A stretch of 64,000 nt of DNA from Alicyclobacillus suci (GTDB lineage: Bacteria; Bacillota; Bacilli; Alicyclobacillales; Alicyclobacillaceae): positions 62,001-126,000 of the forward strand of contig NZ_JAFMTW010000007.1 in assembly GCF_017329615.1 (NCBI RefSeq), written 5' to 3'. Made by a program: the position numbers and the translations under genes. The notes beneath the pieces were generated by a model. It was given only the letters and a program-made list of their open reading frames with translations. It was not told the origin of the DNA and made no database searches. How positions within the stretch are numbered: the first letter of the stretch is position 1; the number at the start of each line of letters is the position of its first letter. This document shows positions 52,817 to 61,946 of the stretch, in pieces.

Positions 52817-52843
52817 GCGCGACTATTGCAGTCGCGCTTTTTT
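52817..52843 (+). terminator. Intrinsic terminator after antiporter copy 2
   Basis: GCGCGACT and AGTCGCGC form a perfect 8-bp stem with a 5-base loop, followed by six T residues, starting 8 bases after the stop codon. Confidence 0.92.
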
Positions 52844-53108
52844 GTTGGGGCGGAGGTGGTTTTCGAAGGTTTTCGAACAGGTGAAGGGAATGAGGCTTTT
52901 GATTCAATTTGGGAGGTGAATTTGTATCCTTAGAGTAAGAACACTCAGGCCCTATCAGGGATAATTCGGATTTCTTTTGACCTAAAATTCCTTTCGTATC
53001 ATGGATAGTATCCTTTTTGTGATCCCTCCCCATGTCTAAAGTCACGGTTTATTACGACACGCATGATGCAACCGTCTACGGTTACGTCGTGAACGCTCAA
53101 TTTGAACG

Positions 53109-53342
53109 CTATATTGAATGTTTCATAATGTTTTTTGCAGCGTTGACATCTCTGTCCCGAACGTAACCGCAGTATTCGCCTAACGGCGAGCGCCTTGTAT
53201 TCCCATAGCTAAAGCTTAGGGTTTTACTGCGCGTTTGACAAATGCCTATCCCACACTTAACTAGAACACACTCAGGTAAATTGTCCAGAAATGAGACTGC
53301 TTTATTTTTTGCTTTATCTTTGTTGACACCGAACTCAATGTT
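53109..53342 (-). pseudogene. C-terminal remnant of a TnpB-like (IS200/IS605) protein
   Basis: On the minus strand an open frame of about 78 codons ends GEYCGYVRDRDVNAAKNIMK, then HSI-stop. CGY...DRDxNAAxNI is the typical end of TnpB/OrfB, containing the last zinc-finger residue and the third catalytic Asp. The part before it (AVSFLDNLPECVLVKCGIGI) is less typical and may be shifted or divergent. The rest of the gene is absent. It marks the left border of the AT-rich sugar cassette and overlaps that cassette's promoter. Confidence 0.6.
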
Positions 53343-53351
53343 CTATATATT
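53323..53351 (+). promoter_or_regulatory. Strong sigma-A-type promoter of the sugar cassette
   Basis: TTGACA, 17 bases and TATATT, 30 bases upstream of the SorC-type regulator start codon. A GTGGTGAG ribosome binding site follows. Confidence 0.75.
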
Positions 53352-53381
53352 CTAACTGACAAATGTAATGGTGGTGAGCAA

Positions 53382-54398
53382 ATGATCGATGGTGAAGAAG
53401 AGAAGATGCTGAGAACGGTCTCGACGCTTTATTACATAGAGGATCTAACTCAGCAAGAGATCGCCAAAAAACTGTCACTTTCGAGACAACGAGTCAATCG
53501 ATTATTAAAGAGAGCGAAAGAAGAAGGGATTGTACAGATATCTATCTCAAATACAAGCAATGACCTTTTGGAAAGGGAATTGGAGAAACGGTTCAAGCTG
53601 ACTGAAGTGCAGATTTGCTCGCGGGAATCATCGAATTTAGCGAGCGATATTGGGAAAATGGCCTATTCCACCTTGATGCGAAGGGCTCGTTCAAGTTCAA
53701 TTGTCGGGCTAAGCTGGGGGAATACATTGTCTAATATGATTCGATGGTGTGAGGTTGCTGATAATAACTTTGAGGATATTACGGTTGTACAGTTGAATGG
53801 TGGGTTAACTCGGTCGATTAGTGCTACGGGAGCAGGACATTTATTAGAGACAATTGGCAATGCACTCAACGCGGAAGTATATCAACTCATGGTGCCGGCA
53901 ATCGTCGATAGCTCAGAAATATGTAAGAATTTGCAAAATGAAAGCGCTGTTAAAGATGTTCTTGCAATGGCACGTGACGCAGATATTGCTTTGTTCAGTG
54001 TGGGAATACCTGACACCAATTCAGTATTATCCATCGCAGGATATTTAGATAAGAGCGAATTAGTAACGTTAACTGAGGAAAAAGGCGCGGTCGGGGATAT
54101 CTGTTCTCGCTATTTTACAGCAGATGGTAATGTGGCGTGGGATGATTTGGATGAACGCACGATTGGAATTACATTGAATGAATTAAGGAAAATACCTCAA
54201 AAAATATGTGTTTCGTTTGGGGAACAGAAAGCATCAGCAGTCTACGCTGCATTACGAAGTCAATATATTGATGTTTTGATAGTGGACAGTGGGTTAGCTC
54301 ATTCCTTATTAATGCTTGATGATGTTCAAAAGGGAGCGGATGCTGGTGAAAACTATGAACGCGTTTCAGTTAGTAAGGGTCGGGCACGGAGAGGTTAG
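53382..54398 (+). CDS. SorC/DeoR-type sugar-binding transcriptional regulator
   Basis: A 338-residue regulator. The N-terminal HTH (about 10-60) contains YYIEDLTQQEIAKKLSLSRQ and VNRLLKRAKEEGIVQI. A sugar-phosphate-binding domain of the SorC family follows (about 65-335), with GLSWGNTLSNM, VVQLNGGL and DIALFSVGIPD. B. subtilis DeoR, which controls deoxyribonucleoside use with DeoC, belongs to the same family. As first gene of the cassette it probably senses a phosphorylated intermediate and controls its own operon. Its end overlaps the dehydrogenase gene. Confidence 0.9.
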   Translation: MIDGEEEKMLRTVSTLYYIEDLTQQEIAKKLSLSRQRVNRLLKRAKEEGIVQISISNTSNDLLERELEKRFKLTEVQICSRESSNLASDIGKMAYSTLMRRARSSSIVGLSWGNTLSNMIRWCEVADNNFEDITVVQLNGGLTRSISATGAGHLLETIGNALNAEVYQLMVPAIVDSSEICKNLQNESAVKDVLAMARDADIALFSVGIPDTNSVLSIAGYLDKSELVTLTEEKGAVGDICSRYFTADGNVAWDDLDERTIGITLNELRKIPQKICVSFGEQKASAVYAALRSQYIDVLIVDSGLAHSLLMLDDVQKGADAGENYERVSVSKGRARRG

Positions 54399-55392
54399 AA
54401 AGGTACCAGTACCAACGCCTGGACCGAATGAGGTCTTGATTAAGGTGCACTTTTGTGGAATATGCGGTTCCGATGTTCCACGATATTTCTCAACCGGTGC
54501 TCATAGGATGCCCATTACCATCGGACATGAATTCTCAGGCGTTGTGGAGCAGACAGGAGATAATGTTAGTAAAATTTTGGTGGGAACCCGGGTGACTGTT
54601 GCGCCGTTAATCCCCTGTAATGCTTGTGAGTATTGCGAGAGAGGACTTTTCTCACTCTGCGAAAATTACGGGTATGTTGGTTCTAGGCAAGACGGAGCAT
54701 TTGCGGAATTTGTCGTAGTTCCTGCTGCGAACTGCCTTCCCATCCCGGACTCAGTGACACTACAGGATGCTGCGTTCACGGATCCGGCGGCTAATGCAAT
54801 TCACGCACTGTGGAAGGGGAGAATCTCGGAGGGCAATATAGTATTGATTTTTGGAATGGGGACTATAGGGCTATTTGCCGTTCAGTGGGCGAAGCTGCTC
54901 GGGGCTACGGTTGTGGTTATTGACAGATTTTCTGAGAAAGTAAATCTTGCAAAACAATTGGGTGCCGATTTTGGATTTTCTTCCTCCTCAGATGAAATAC
55001 TTTCTCAGGTTCGTACGGTTTGTAGTGTTTCTGGTGTAGACATAGCGTTGGAACTATCTGGAAGCCCTGTTGGTCAGGAGTTTTGTATTCGGGCCGTGCG
55101 AAAGCAAGGTAGGGTGGTTATCCATGGAATATCACACAAGGATCTCTTGATACCCGAAAAGGTACTGGATGTCTTTCAAAGGGGCGAGTGTGAGTTTATC
55201 GGTTCGTGGAACTCTTTTAGTGCGCCGTTCCCGGGAAAAGAGTGGACGGAGACGTTAAAGAATATTGGGAGTGGGCACATAAGAACTGAGCCGATTGTTA
55301 GTAAAATTTGTGGCTTAAATGGGTTGAGGAGTGCCTTTGACGAGTATCGCCAAGGTATCCCGTTTAACAAAGTTCTATGTAGCTTTGATTAA
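54346..55392 (+). CDS. Zinc-dependent medium-chain dehydrogenase (sorbitol/polyol dehydrogenase-like)
   Basis: A 348-residue zinc dehydrogenase. The catalytic zinc site is in FCGICGSD and GHEFSG, and the structural zinc cysteines are in CNACEYCERGLFSLC. The Rossmann motif is GMGTIGLFAVQWAKLLGA, followed by an acidic residue in VVIDRFSE, favouring NAD. It resembles sorbitol, galactitol-1-phosphate and threonine dehydrogenases. The start is a GTG at 54346 after AGGGAG, overlapping the regulator gene by 53 bases; the ATG at 54355 is possible. It probably interconverts a polyol or sugar with its keto form before or after phosphorylation. Confidence 0.9.
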   Translation: MKTMNAFQLVRVGHGEVRKVPVPTPGPNEVLIKVHFCGICGSDVPRYFSTGAHRMPITIGHEFSGVVEQTGDNVSKILVGTRVTVAPLIPCNACEYCERGLFSLCENYGYVGSRQDGAFAEFVVVPAANCLPIPDSVTLQDAAFTDPAANAIHALWKGRISEGNIVLIFGMGTIGLFAVQWAKLLGATVVVIDRFSEKVNLAKQLGADFGFSSSSDEILSQVRTVCSVSGVDIALELSGSPVGQEFCIRAVRKQGRVVIHGISHKDLLIPEKVLDVFQRGECEFIGSWNSFSAPFPGKEWTETLKNIGSGHIRTEPIVSKICGLNGLRSAFDEYRQGIPFNKVLCSFD

Positions 55393-55406
55393 AGGAGGCT
55401 GCTCAC

Positions 55407-56900
55407 TTGAAGGCAGTTTTAGGGGTGGACATTGGGTCAGCAAGTGTGCGAACCGCAGTCTATGATTTAAATGGAAATTGTATATCCTATTCAAGTCATC
55501 CAGTAGAACTTTGCTATCCGAAATCTGGTTACGTGGAAGCTTCTGCAGAAGCATATTTTGAGGCTTTAAAGAGATCTATCAAAGACGCATGTTCTAATCG
55601 GAATATTCGTATTGTTGCGTTATCTGTTGGGGCGACTGCGTCAACCCTAGTCTGTTCGAGTGAACAAGGTGAAATTTTTGCTCCAGTTATTATGTGGATG
55701 GACAATAGAGCCGTTCGCGAGTCTGAAATAATTCGCAGTAGAATTGGGGAGTTTTCATCGCCAGAGTGGTTACCCGCAAAGGCTCTTTGGGTGAGTCGAA
55801 ATATGAAGAGTGTGTGGGATAAATCCAGATATGTTACAGAACTTCTTGACTGGATAAATTATAAACTGACAGGAGAATGGGTGTCCTCACGTTGTAATGT
55901 CACATGTAAGCGCAATTACTTATGTGAACGAAGTACGCGTGTTTTTGCTGATATTGACGGAGTGAATTTATTTACTAAATGGCCGGATAAAATTTGTTCC
56001 GTAGGTGAACAGATAGGTACCCTTCTACCAATATTAGCTGCTGAACTAAACCTATCAGCGACGACATTAGTGGTTCAAGGCGGCATTGATGCGTATATGG
56101 CTATGATAGGCAATGGCTGTATAGAGGAAGGGACTTTATCAGTAACATTAGGAACCTCAACGGTCATTTTGGCCACTTCCAAGAATCCATCACTGGGGGA
56201 TGAGAGTATCTGGGGACCATTTTTCGAACCGGTTTCGACAGGAAGATGGGTGGTGGAAGGGGGGCAAGTCTCATCCGGCTCAGTTCTAAATTGGATTTGC
56301 TCCCTTAGCGGTAAATCGCATGGGCAACTTATTGACGAGGTAGAGAGGTTGGAGCCTATTGAGGAAGATGTATTAATGATAGAAAACTTGCAAGGCAATA
56401 GAACGCCATATCGAAACGCGGAGGCCAAAGGTGCAATTTTTGGTTTGCGTCTATATCATACGGCTGCACATTTATATCAAGGAGCACTACACGCGACGGC
56501 TTTGGGAGCGAGAGAAGCTATCGAAAAAGTAATTGAAGCTACCAAAGCTGAGGTGAAAGTGATTAGGGCTTCTGGAGGGGGGATTTTAAACCCGCTTTGG
56601 TTACAGGCACATGCTGATGCGCTAAATTTTGCAATTGAAGTTCCAGAAGAGCCTGAAAAGATTGGTTTGTTAGGAGCAGCCATGGTAGCCGCTGCGGGGG
56701 CAGGCGTTTTCTCTTCACTGCCGGACGCCGTTCGTAATCTGGAGGCCAGTTATCACGTAGTGTACCCAGCACGAAACAATAGTGTTCTTCGTCGAATCCA
56801 CAAGATAAGAGAGAAGGCCTATAGAAGCACGGAAGGAATCTCTATGGAGTTGGAGCGCGTAATGAGGGGGGCGAACTATGAACGATTCAATTGTTCTTGA
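55407..56900 (+). CDS. FGGY family carbohydrate kinase (xylulokinase-like)
   Basis: A 497-residue two-domain sugar kinase. The N-terminal phosphate loop is LGVDIGSASVRTAVYD, the substrate region is IMWMDNRAVRESE, and the C-terminal ATP domain has LGTSTVILATS and ASGGGILNPLWLQAHAD. FGGY members act on xylulose, ribulose, glycerol, gluconate, erythritol and others; the exact group is not clear. A GAGG ribosome binding site follows the dehydrogenase stop by a few bases. It would phosphorylate the imported or oxidised sugar to supply the aldolase. Confidence 0.9.
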   Translation: MKAVLGVDIGSASVRTAVYDLNGNCISYSSHPVELCYPKSGYVEASAEAYFEALKRSIKDACSNRNIRIVALSVGATASTLVCSSEQGEIFAPVIMWMDNRAVRESEIIRSRIGEFSSPEWLPAKALWVSRNMKSVWDKSRYVTELLDWINYKLTGEWVSSRCNVTCKRNYLCERSTRVFADIDGVNLFTKWPDKICSVGEQIGTLLPILAAELNLSATTLVVQGGIDAYMAMIGNGCIEEGTLSVTLGTSTVILATSKNPSLGDESIWGPFFEPVSTGRWVVEGGQVSSGSVLNWICSLSGKSHGQLIDEVERLEPIEEDVLMIENLQGNRTPYRNAEAKGAIFGLRLYHTAAHLYQGALHATALGAREAIEKVIEATKAEVKVIRASGGGILNPLWLQAHADALNFAIEVPEEPEKIGLLGAAMVAAAGAGVFSSLPDAVRNLEASYHVVYPARNNSVLRRIHKIREKAYRSTEGISMELERVMRGANYERFNCS

Positions 56901-58410
56901 GGTGGATAGTGTAGATAAGCAGTATGGCAATAATAAGGTTCTCAAAGGAATATCATTGCAAATTCATAAGAATTCAATACATGCAATTTTGGGGGCAAAT
57001 GGTGCCGGAAAGTCTACGCTTGTGAATATTCTTTCTGGTGTTACGACTCCGACGAGAGGAACCGTTTTATTCCAAGGTAGGCCAGTTGCATTTAGCAGTC
57101 CCAGGGAGGCAAGGGATTTAGGAATACTAACGATGCATCAAGAGCTAGATTTGATGCCTAATCTTACAGTTTGGGAAAACCTATTTGTTGAGAAGTTTCC
57201 CGGGAGGTTCGGTCTTCTAAATAGAAGAGAGGCGATGAATCTTGCTAAGGAAATTTTTGTAAAACAGATGGGGATAACGATTCCAGTCTTGTCTAAGCTG
57301 AAGTCTCTTCCGGTTAGTCAGCAACAATTGGTCTATTTGGGGAAGATGTTAACAAAAAACGCCAAACTGATTATTTTGGATGAACCTTCTGCGTCTCTGG
57401 GCGAAGCAGAGCAAGAGATCCTTCATGAAGTCATGAGAAAATTAAAAGAACAGGGCATCTCCATGATACTAATAAGTCATAAGTTGGATGAAGTGGTAAA
57501 GCTCTGTGACGAGATTACTGTGTTACGGGATGGAACGGTTTCCGGTCGATACAATCATTCGAATGTCAGTGTAGCAAAATTAATCCAATCGATCGTCGGC
57601 CCTGAGGCTGAGAAGCAAACCGGCCATCTCCAAGATACTAATCACTTACCCAGTACTGATGAAATTGCCTATGAAGTGGAAGGGGTTACCTCTGGCCCGC
57701 TCACAGATGTTAGTTTAACGCTAAAGAGGGGCAGAATTACAGCCGTAACTGGGCTGGCCGGAGCTGGACATGAACAAATATCACTTTTGGTAAGTGGGAT
57801 TGTTGCCCCCACAACAGGCAGGCTTATTTTCAATGAAGAGTATGCTCCTACATCTGTTAGAGACGCTATTAGGAAAGGAATTGTCTTCATTCATGCGGAT
57901 AGAAAGATAGGGGGGATATTTCCGAACATGAGTATCGATGAAAATATAATGATGTCACGGCTCCCTCGTAGATTTGGTATGGTGAATCGCACTGAAGTTC
58001 GCAGTAAAACTGAGGAATTAGTCGGAAGATTATCAATCGCAGGATATACGTCCCGTAAGACAATTCGTCAATTAAGCGGTGGAAATCAACAAAAGGCGCT
58101 TATAGCAAGATGGTTACATCGTGATTGGGATATCCTGGTCTGTGCTGAACCGACAAGGGGTGTTGATGTATCCGGCAGACGTGAAATTCACAATCTGTTT
58201 AAGAACATAGTTCGTGAAAATCCGTCGAGGGCTATATTGCTTTCCGGTGATGATGTTGAAGAGATGTTTGAGGTGGCGGATACGATTTATGTGTTTCACG
58301 ATGGGAAAATCACAGGCTGTTTTAATGTTAGGGAAACCAAATTATCGGACGTTCAAAGTGCTGTTTTAGGGGGGAATCATAATGAGTGTGAAACCGCTTA
58401 CCACAAGTGA
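56878..58410 (+). CDS. Ribose-type sugar ABC importer ATPase (double ABC domain)
   Basis: A 510-residue protein with two ABC domains, as in RbsA/MglA. Domain 1 has Walker A LGANGAGKST and Walker B LIILDEPSAS, with a degenerate signature (PVSQQQLVYLGK). Domain 2 has a degenerate Walker A (GLAGAGHEQ), the signature LSGGNQQKALIARWL and VCAEPTRGVDV. It energises import with the permease and binding protein encoded next. It overlaps the kinase gene by 23 bases and the permease gene by 29, showing tight coupling. Confidence 0.94.
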   Translation: MNDSIVLEVDSVDKQYGNNKVLKGISLQIHKNSIHAILGANGAGKSTLVNILSGVTTPTRGTVLFQGRPVAFSSPREARDLGILTMHQELDLMPNLTVWENLFVEKFPGRFGLLNRREAMNLAKEIFVKQMGITIPVLSKLKSLPVSQQQLVYLGKMLTKNAKLIILDEPSASLGEAEQEILHEVMRKLKEQGISMILISHKLDEVVKLCDEITVLRDGTVSGRYNHSNVSVAKLIQSIVGPEAEKQTGHLQDTNHLPSTDEIAYEVEGVTSGPLTDVSLTLKRGRITAVTGLAGAGHEQISLLVSGIVAPTTGRLIFNEEYAPTSVRDAIRKGIVFIHADRKIGGIFPNMSIDENIMMSRLPRRFGMVNRTEVRSKTEELVGRLSIAGYTSRKTIRQLSGGNQQKALIARWLHRDWDILVCAEPTRGVDVSGRREIHNLFKNIVRENPSRAILLSGDDVEEMFEVADTIYVFHDGKITGCFNVRETKLSDVQSAVLGGNHNECETAYHK

Positions 58411-59365
58411 TATGGATCGTAGATACGCTATCATGCAGTGGCTTTCCAAGTACAGCTTCATTATTATCTTTTTCTTGCTTCTCATAGTAAGTAGTTCTTT
58501 GTCAAATGCTTTCTTAACTCCTAAAAATTTATTTAATATCCTGCTGGAAACCAGTGTTTTAGGTGTGGTGAGTGTAGGAACGACCTTTGTTATCTTAATT
58601 GCCGGGATAGACCTGTCTATTGGGGGGGTGATTGCACTATCTGGTATGGTCAGCGGAGTACTGTCGAAGGCGACGCATGGGTCGGTAATCATTGCAATCG
58701 CCGCAGCACTTTTAACAGGCTGTGTTGTTGGATTGGTGAATGGTGTTGCAACTGTATATGGACGCGTCCCGAGTTTTGTTGTAACCCTTGCGACCGGCAC
58801 GATAGCTAGCGGCTTAGCGCTGCTAATTACGGGGGGGCAACCTATCTACAATCTTTCCAAATCGGTTCTCAGTGTCGGGGGCGATTACATTGGACCAATC
58901 CCACTGATTGCGATTATATGGCTGGTCATAGCGCTATTTGCTCTACTGGTTCTTAAACTGACTCCTTTTGGTCGTCAAATATACGCGATTGGAGATAACA
59001 ACTTTGCTGCTTTTCTGTCAGGAATTCGCGTGAATTTGTACACAATCCTCATCTTTGTGGTGGCAGGATTGTTATCTGGTTTGGGAGGGTTTTTATATGA
59101 ATCGTGGGTGAATGTCGCGTATCCAGATGCAGGAAGTTCATATACGTTGGAGAGTATCGCTGCTGTTGTCATTGGAGGAACATCTCTTTTCGGTGGTATT
59201 GGCGGGGTTGGAGGAACCATCTTAGGGAGTCTAATGCTCATTATATTCACGAATATTTTTAATCTTGTGGGTCTTCCGGCTGTGTTACAGATGGTGGGGT
59301 ATGGATGTTTAATCCTATTTGCACTTTTACTAAACCAATGGCTGCAGAAATACAATGCTTCTTAA
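58382..59365 (+). CDS. Ribose-type sugar ABC importer permease
   Basis: A 327-residue membrane protein with about ten helices of the RbsC/BPD_transp_2 family. It has GTTFVILIAGIDLSIGG near residues 65-81 and the coupling region IYAIGDNNFAAFLSGI. It forms the pore of the importer, probably as a dimer. The start overlaps the ATPase gene. The protein sequence gives no clue to the exact sugar. Confidence 0.93.
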   Translation: MSVKPLTTSDMDRRYAIMQWLSKYSFIIIFFLLLIVSSSLSNAFLTPKNLFNILLETSVLGVVSVGTTFVILIAGIDLSIGGVIALSGMVSGVLSKATHGSVIIAIAAALLTGCVVGLVNGVATVYGRVPSFVVTLATGTIASGLALLITGGQPIYNLSKSVLSVGGDYIGPIPLIAIIWLVIALFALLVLKLTPFGRQIYAIGDNNFAAFLSGIRVNLYTILIFVVAGLLSGLGGFLYESWVNVAYPDAGSSYTLESIAAVVIGGTSLFGGIGGVGGTILGSLMLIIFTNIFNLVGLPAVLQMVGYGCLILFALLLNQWLQKYNAS

Positions 59366-59441
59366 ATTGGTGAACTTAAAGATTGTTGAGGATATGTAAA
59401 ATAATTCCGAATCCAAAAAGGTTAATTGGGGGATGAGTTTA

Positions 59442-60467
59442 ATGAGATTCAAGAACAAATATCTGCTTATTTCTGCGAGTTCTATAGCAATGGCAATAGC
59501 GGTTACAGGTTGCGGAAGTGCCTCTAATGGTGTAAATAACGACAGCGGTAGTAACCAGGGTGGGGCTTCGTCTAAGGTGTCCATAGGATTCGTCGAAGTA
59601 ACCGAATCTTCTCCGTATTACGTCGAACTCAAGGACGCGATAGCGGCTCAGGCTAAAAAATATGGTTATACCATTTCCTACGCGGATGCTGAGAACGATG
59701 TTAGCACGGAAAACAGCGACATTATGGATATGCTTACGAAAGGCGTCAAAGTTATTATTGTGGACGCGGTTAATCCCCAGGGAATTGCACCGGCTGTGAC
59801 TAGCGCGAAAAAAGATAATGTGCCTGTGATAGCGGTAGATCGTCCTGTTTCTGTTCCAGTAACAACCTTTGTCGGAAGAGATAATCAACATATGGGCGAG
59901 TTAATCGGAAATTACACGAAAAACACGCTTTTGAAGAACCAGAACAACAAAGATATCTATGAGATTCAAGGCTCTGCTGGAGATTTAGTTATGATGGCAC
60001 GTCGTTCTGGATTTGACTCTGCTTTTTCAAACGACCATTCCGTAACAATTGATCACAGTTCCTATGACGACTATGTGAGATCTCAGGCAATTACATCATT
60101 GACGGATTATCTTGCGCAGCCAAGACCAGATTTATCTGTTGTGTATGCGCATAATGATGATATGGGTCTTGGGGCATATCAGGTACTACAACAGCAAGGA
60201 TTGAAGAATGTAGATATTGTTAGTATTGACGGTATGATGCAAACGATTAAAGATATTATGGACGGAACACAATATAAAGCGACATGCTTGAATGATCCAG
60301 CATATCAAGGGACAGTAGCTGTCGAGGCAGCAAATAGGATTGTTACTGGTAAATCAGTGCCTAAGACAATAGATGTGGGAACCCAGCTAATTACGCAACA
60401 AAATGCAAAAAAATATTATAACCCTTCTCTCGCATTTGCATCCTATACTCCACCGATTAAATGGTAG
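59442..60467 (+). CDS. Sugar-binding lipoprotein (RbsB-like, periplasmic binding protein type I)
   Basis: A protein of about 341 residues from the ATG at 59442 (GGGGGATGAG upstream). The lipobox is AVTGC near residue 23, then a Ser/Gly/Asn linker. The ribose-binding-type fold shows YTISYADAENDVSTENSDIM, VIIVDAVNPQG, VPVIAVDRPV, VVYAHNDDMGLGA and VDIVSIDG. The DRP and AHNDDMGLGA segments normally contact the sugar ring. It captures the substrate outside the cell and delivers it to the permease. Confidence 0.93.
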   Translation: MRFKNKYLLISASSIAMAIAVTGCGSASNGVNNDSGSNQGGASSKVSIGFVEVTESSPYYVELKDAIAAQAKKYGYTISYADAENDVSTENSDIMDMLTKGVKVIIVDAVNPQGIAPAVTSAKKDNVPVIAVDRPVSVPVTTFVGRDNQHMGELIGNYTKNTLLKNQNNKDIYEIQGSAGDLVMMARRSGFDSAFSNDHSVTIDHSSYDDYVRSQAITSLTDYLAQPRPDLSVVYAHNDDMGLGAYQVLQQQGLKNVDIVSIDGMMQTIKDIMDGTQYKATCLNDPAYQGTVAVEAANRIVTGKSVPKTIDVGTQLITQQNAKKYYNPSLAFASYTPPIKW

Positions 60468-60497
60468 AAGACGACTTACTGTTATTAAGTACTGTTT

Positions 60498-60534
60498 ACC
60501 GGGTGGTAGTCCATAAGGTTGATTGCTACCCGGT
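60498..60534 (+). terminator. Hairpin between the binding-protein and deoC genes
   Basis: ACCGGGTGGTAG pairs with CTACCCGGT (with a small bulge or slipped register), followed by a moderately T-rich stretch. It may partly end the transcript or act as an mRNA-stabilising stem, giving lower deoC than importer expression. Confidence 0.55.
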
Positions 60535-60574
60535 TTATGGATTTTAATTATTATTTATACTTCGGAGGAAAAAT

Positions 60575-61249
60575 ATGATTTCAAAGCTAATAGATCATAC
60601 TCTTTTAAAAGTCGACACGAGCCAAGCGGATATTATTCAACTATGCGAAGAGGCATTACAATATGGGACGTATTCCGTTTGCGTGAATCCCATGTGGGTA
60701 TCGTTAGCTAAAATGCGTTTATTAGATTCACAAGTTAAAGTTTGTACAGTGATAGGTTTTCCATTAAGTGCTACGTACGAATCTGTCGCATTAGTCGAAG
60801 CAGAGTTGGCATTAATGTCAGGTGCATCAGAATTGGACGTTGTGTTGAATGTAGGTGCTTTAAAGAGTGGAGATTATTACCGTGTTAGCACACAACTGAA
60901 GACTATAGTAAATGCAATCCGTAACGTTCAGATGCAGGACACTGTTATTAAGGTGATTGTTGAAAGTGCCGTGTTAAATGAAAGAGAAAAGAAGCTAGCA
61001 GCCGAGATTGTGGTCGCTAGTGGAGCGGACTATCTAAAAACATCAACAGGGTTTATTCCGAATCCTCATTTAGAAGATGATGTTAGGTTTTTCAAAAGTG
61101 TATTACCCCCAGATTTTAAAATCAAGGCTTCAGGTGGGATTAGAGATTATCAGACGGCGCGTAAGTTGGTTGATCTGGGTGTAGAAAGAATAGGCACAAG
61201 TTCAACCAAGCAAATTATTGAGCAGGAGAGAGTTTTGGGGGATTCGTAG
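60575..61249 (+). CDS. deoC: Deoxyribose-phosphate aldolase (DeoC/DERA family)
   Basis: A 224-residue class I aldolase with a TIM-barrel fold. Recognisable are LIDHTLLK at the N-terminus, SELDVVLNVGALKSG with the catalytic Asp, the Schiff-base Lys in DYLKTSTGF, and KASGGIRD with the second essential Lys. The family cleaves 2-deoxyribose-5-phosphate into acetaldehyde and glyceraldehyde-3-phosphate. All active residues are present and the length is normal. A GGAGG ribosome binding site precedes the ATG. As last gene of the cassette it may act on deoxyribose phosphate or a related phosphorylated deoxy sugar. Confidence 0.92.
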   Translation: MISKLIDHTLLKVDTSQADIIQLCEEALQYGTYSVCVNPMWVSLAKMRLLDSQVKVCTVIGFPLSATYESVALVEAELALMSGASELDVVLNVGALKSGDYYRVSTQLKTIVNAIRNVQMQDTVIKVIVESAVLNEREKKLAAEIVVASGADYLKTSTGFIPNPHLEDDVRFFKSVLPPDFKIKASGGIRDYQTARKLVDLGVERIGTSSTKQIIEQERVLGDS

Positions 61250-61878
61250 GAGTTTTGTTTCGAGTTCTGGGGAATCGTATAAATTCCGCATCTGGATCCT
61301 GACAAAAAACTATCAATTCAATCTACTAAAAGTATCGCAATATCGGGCTAGAAGCTCATTTGCAGGCACCTGGATTACTTTTATTAACCAGATGATAAAT
61401 TGGTGGGGATTTCGAAAAATGAGAGGTTGAAGGTTACGATGTGACACTTGACTAGCTTTGGGCCCACCCGGCGGAGGTTACAGCAAAAGCCCGTAATCTG
61501 ACTGAACTCCGTACATCATGTATTAGAACCTGTCACACTGTGATCGGAATGTTGGCAGGATAATAGGGACTATTCTCAGCTTCAAGCCTATTAACTTTGG
61601 GTTTTGAGATTTATGGAACGAGATCTTAAGTCCCACCTGGGACTTAAGATGAGTACACCAAGAAAGTATGGGATATGTACAACAAGGTAAATGAAGCATG
61701 GACATTGTAAAGTTCCCCTTAAGCCATATCGAAAAACGTGAGGAATGGAGAACTCGGAAGTGGGATAGCGATAATTGTTCATGTCTTATCGGTCTGAGAA
61801 ACTGAGGAATGTCTTAAAACATCCGATGCGAGATGATGCCAGATTCGCCACGACAAGAATTCTGAAATACTGCATATG
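61250..61878. other. AT-rich gap with a 28-bp palindrome
   Basis: About 630 bases with no supportable gene; short open frames on both strands look random. At 61623-61650 ATCTTAAGTCCCA and TGGGACTTAAGAT flank CC, a perfect 13-bp inverted repeat. At 61541-61549 ATCGGAATG partly repeats the tRNA-Pro 3' end that lies 400 bases away. It may be decayed mobile DNA. Confidence 0.4.
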
Positions 61879-61915
61879 AAAAAGCCACCTTCCATATACC
61901 AAAGGAAGGTGGCTC
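61879..61915 (-). terminator. Intrinsic terminator of the tRNA-Pro gene
   Basis: On the minus strand GAGCCACCTTCC pairs with GGAAGGTGGCTTTTT (11 bp) around a 10-base loop and ends in five T residues, 32 bases past the tRNA. Confidence 0.88.
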
Positions 61916-61946
61916 AATCAATTTAAAATCCGCTTCATCACAACAA

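Noticed and set aside
61218-61430. 70-codon plus-strand frame overlapping the end of deoC
   Set aside because: It has no ribosome binding site, overlaps deoC, and shows no motif.
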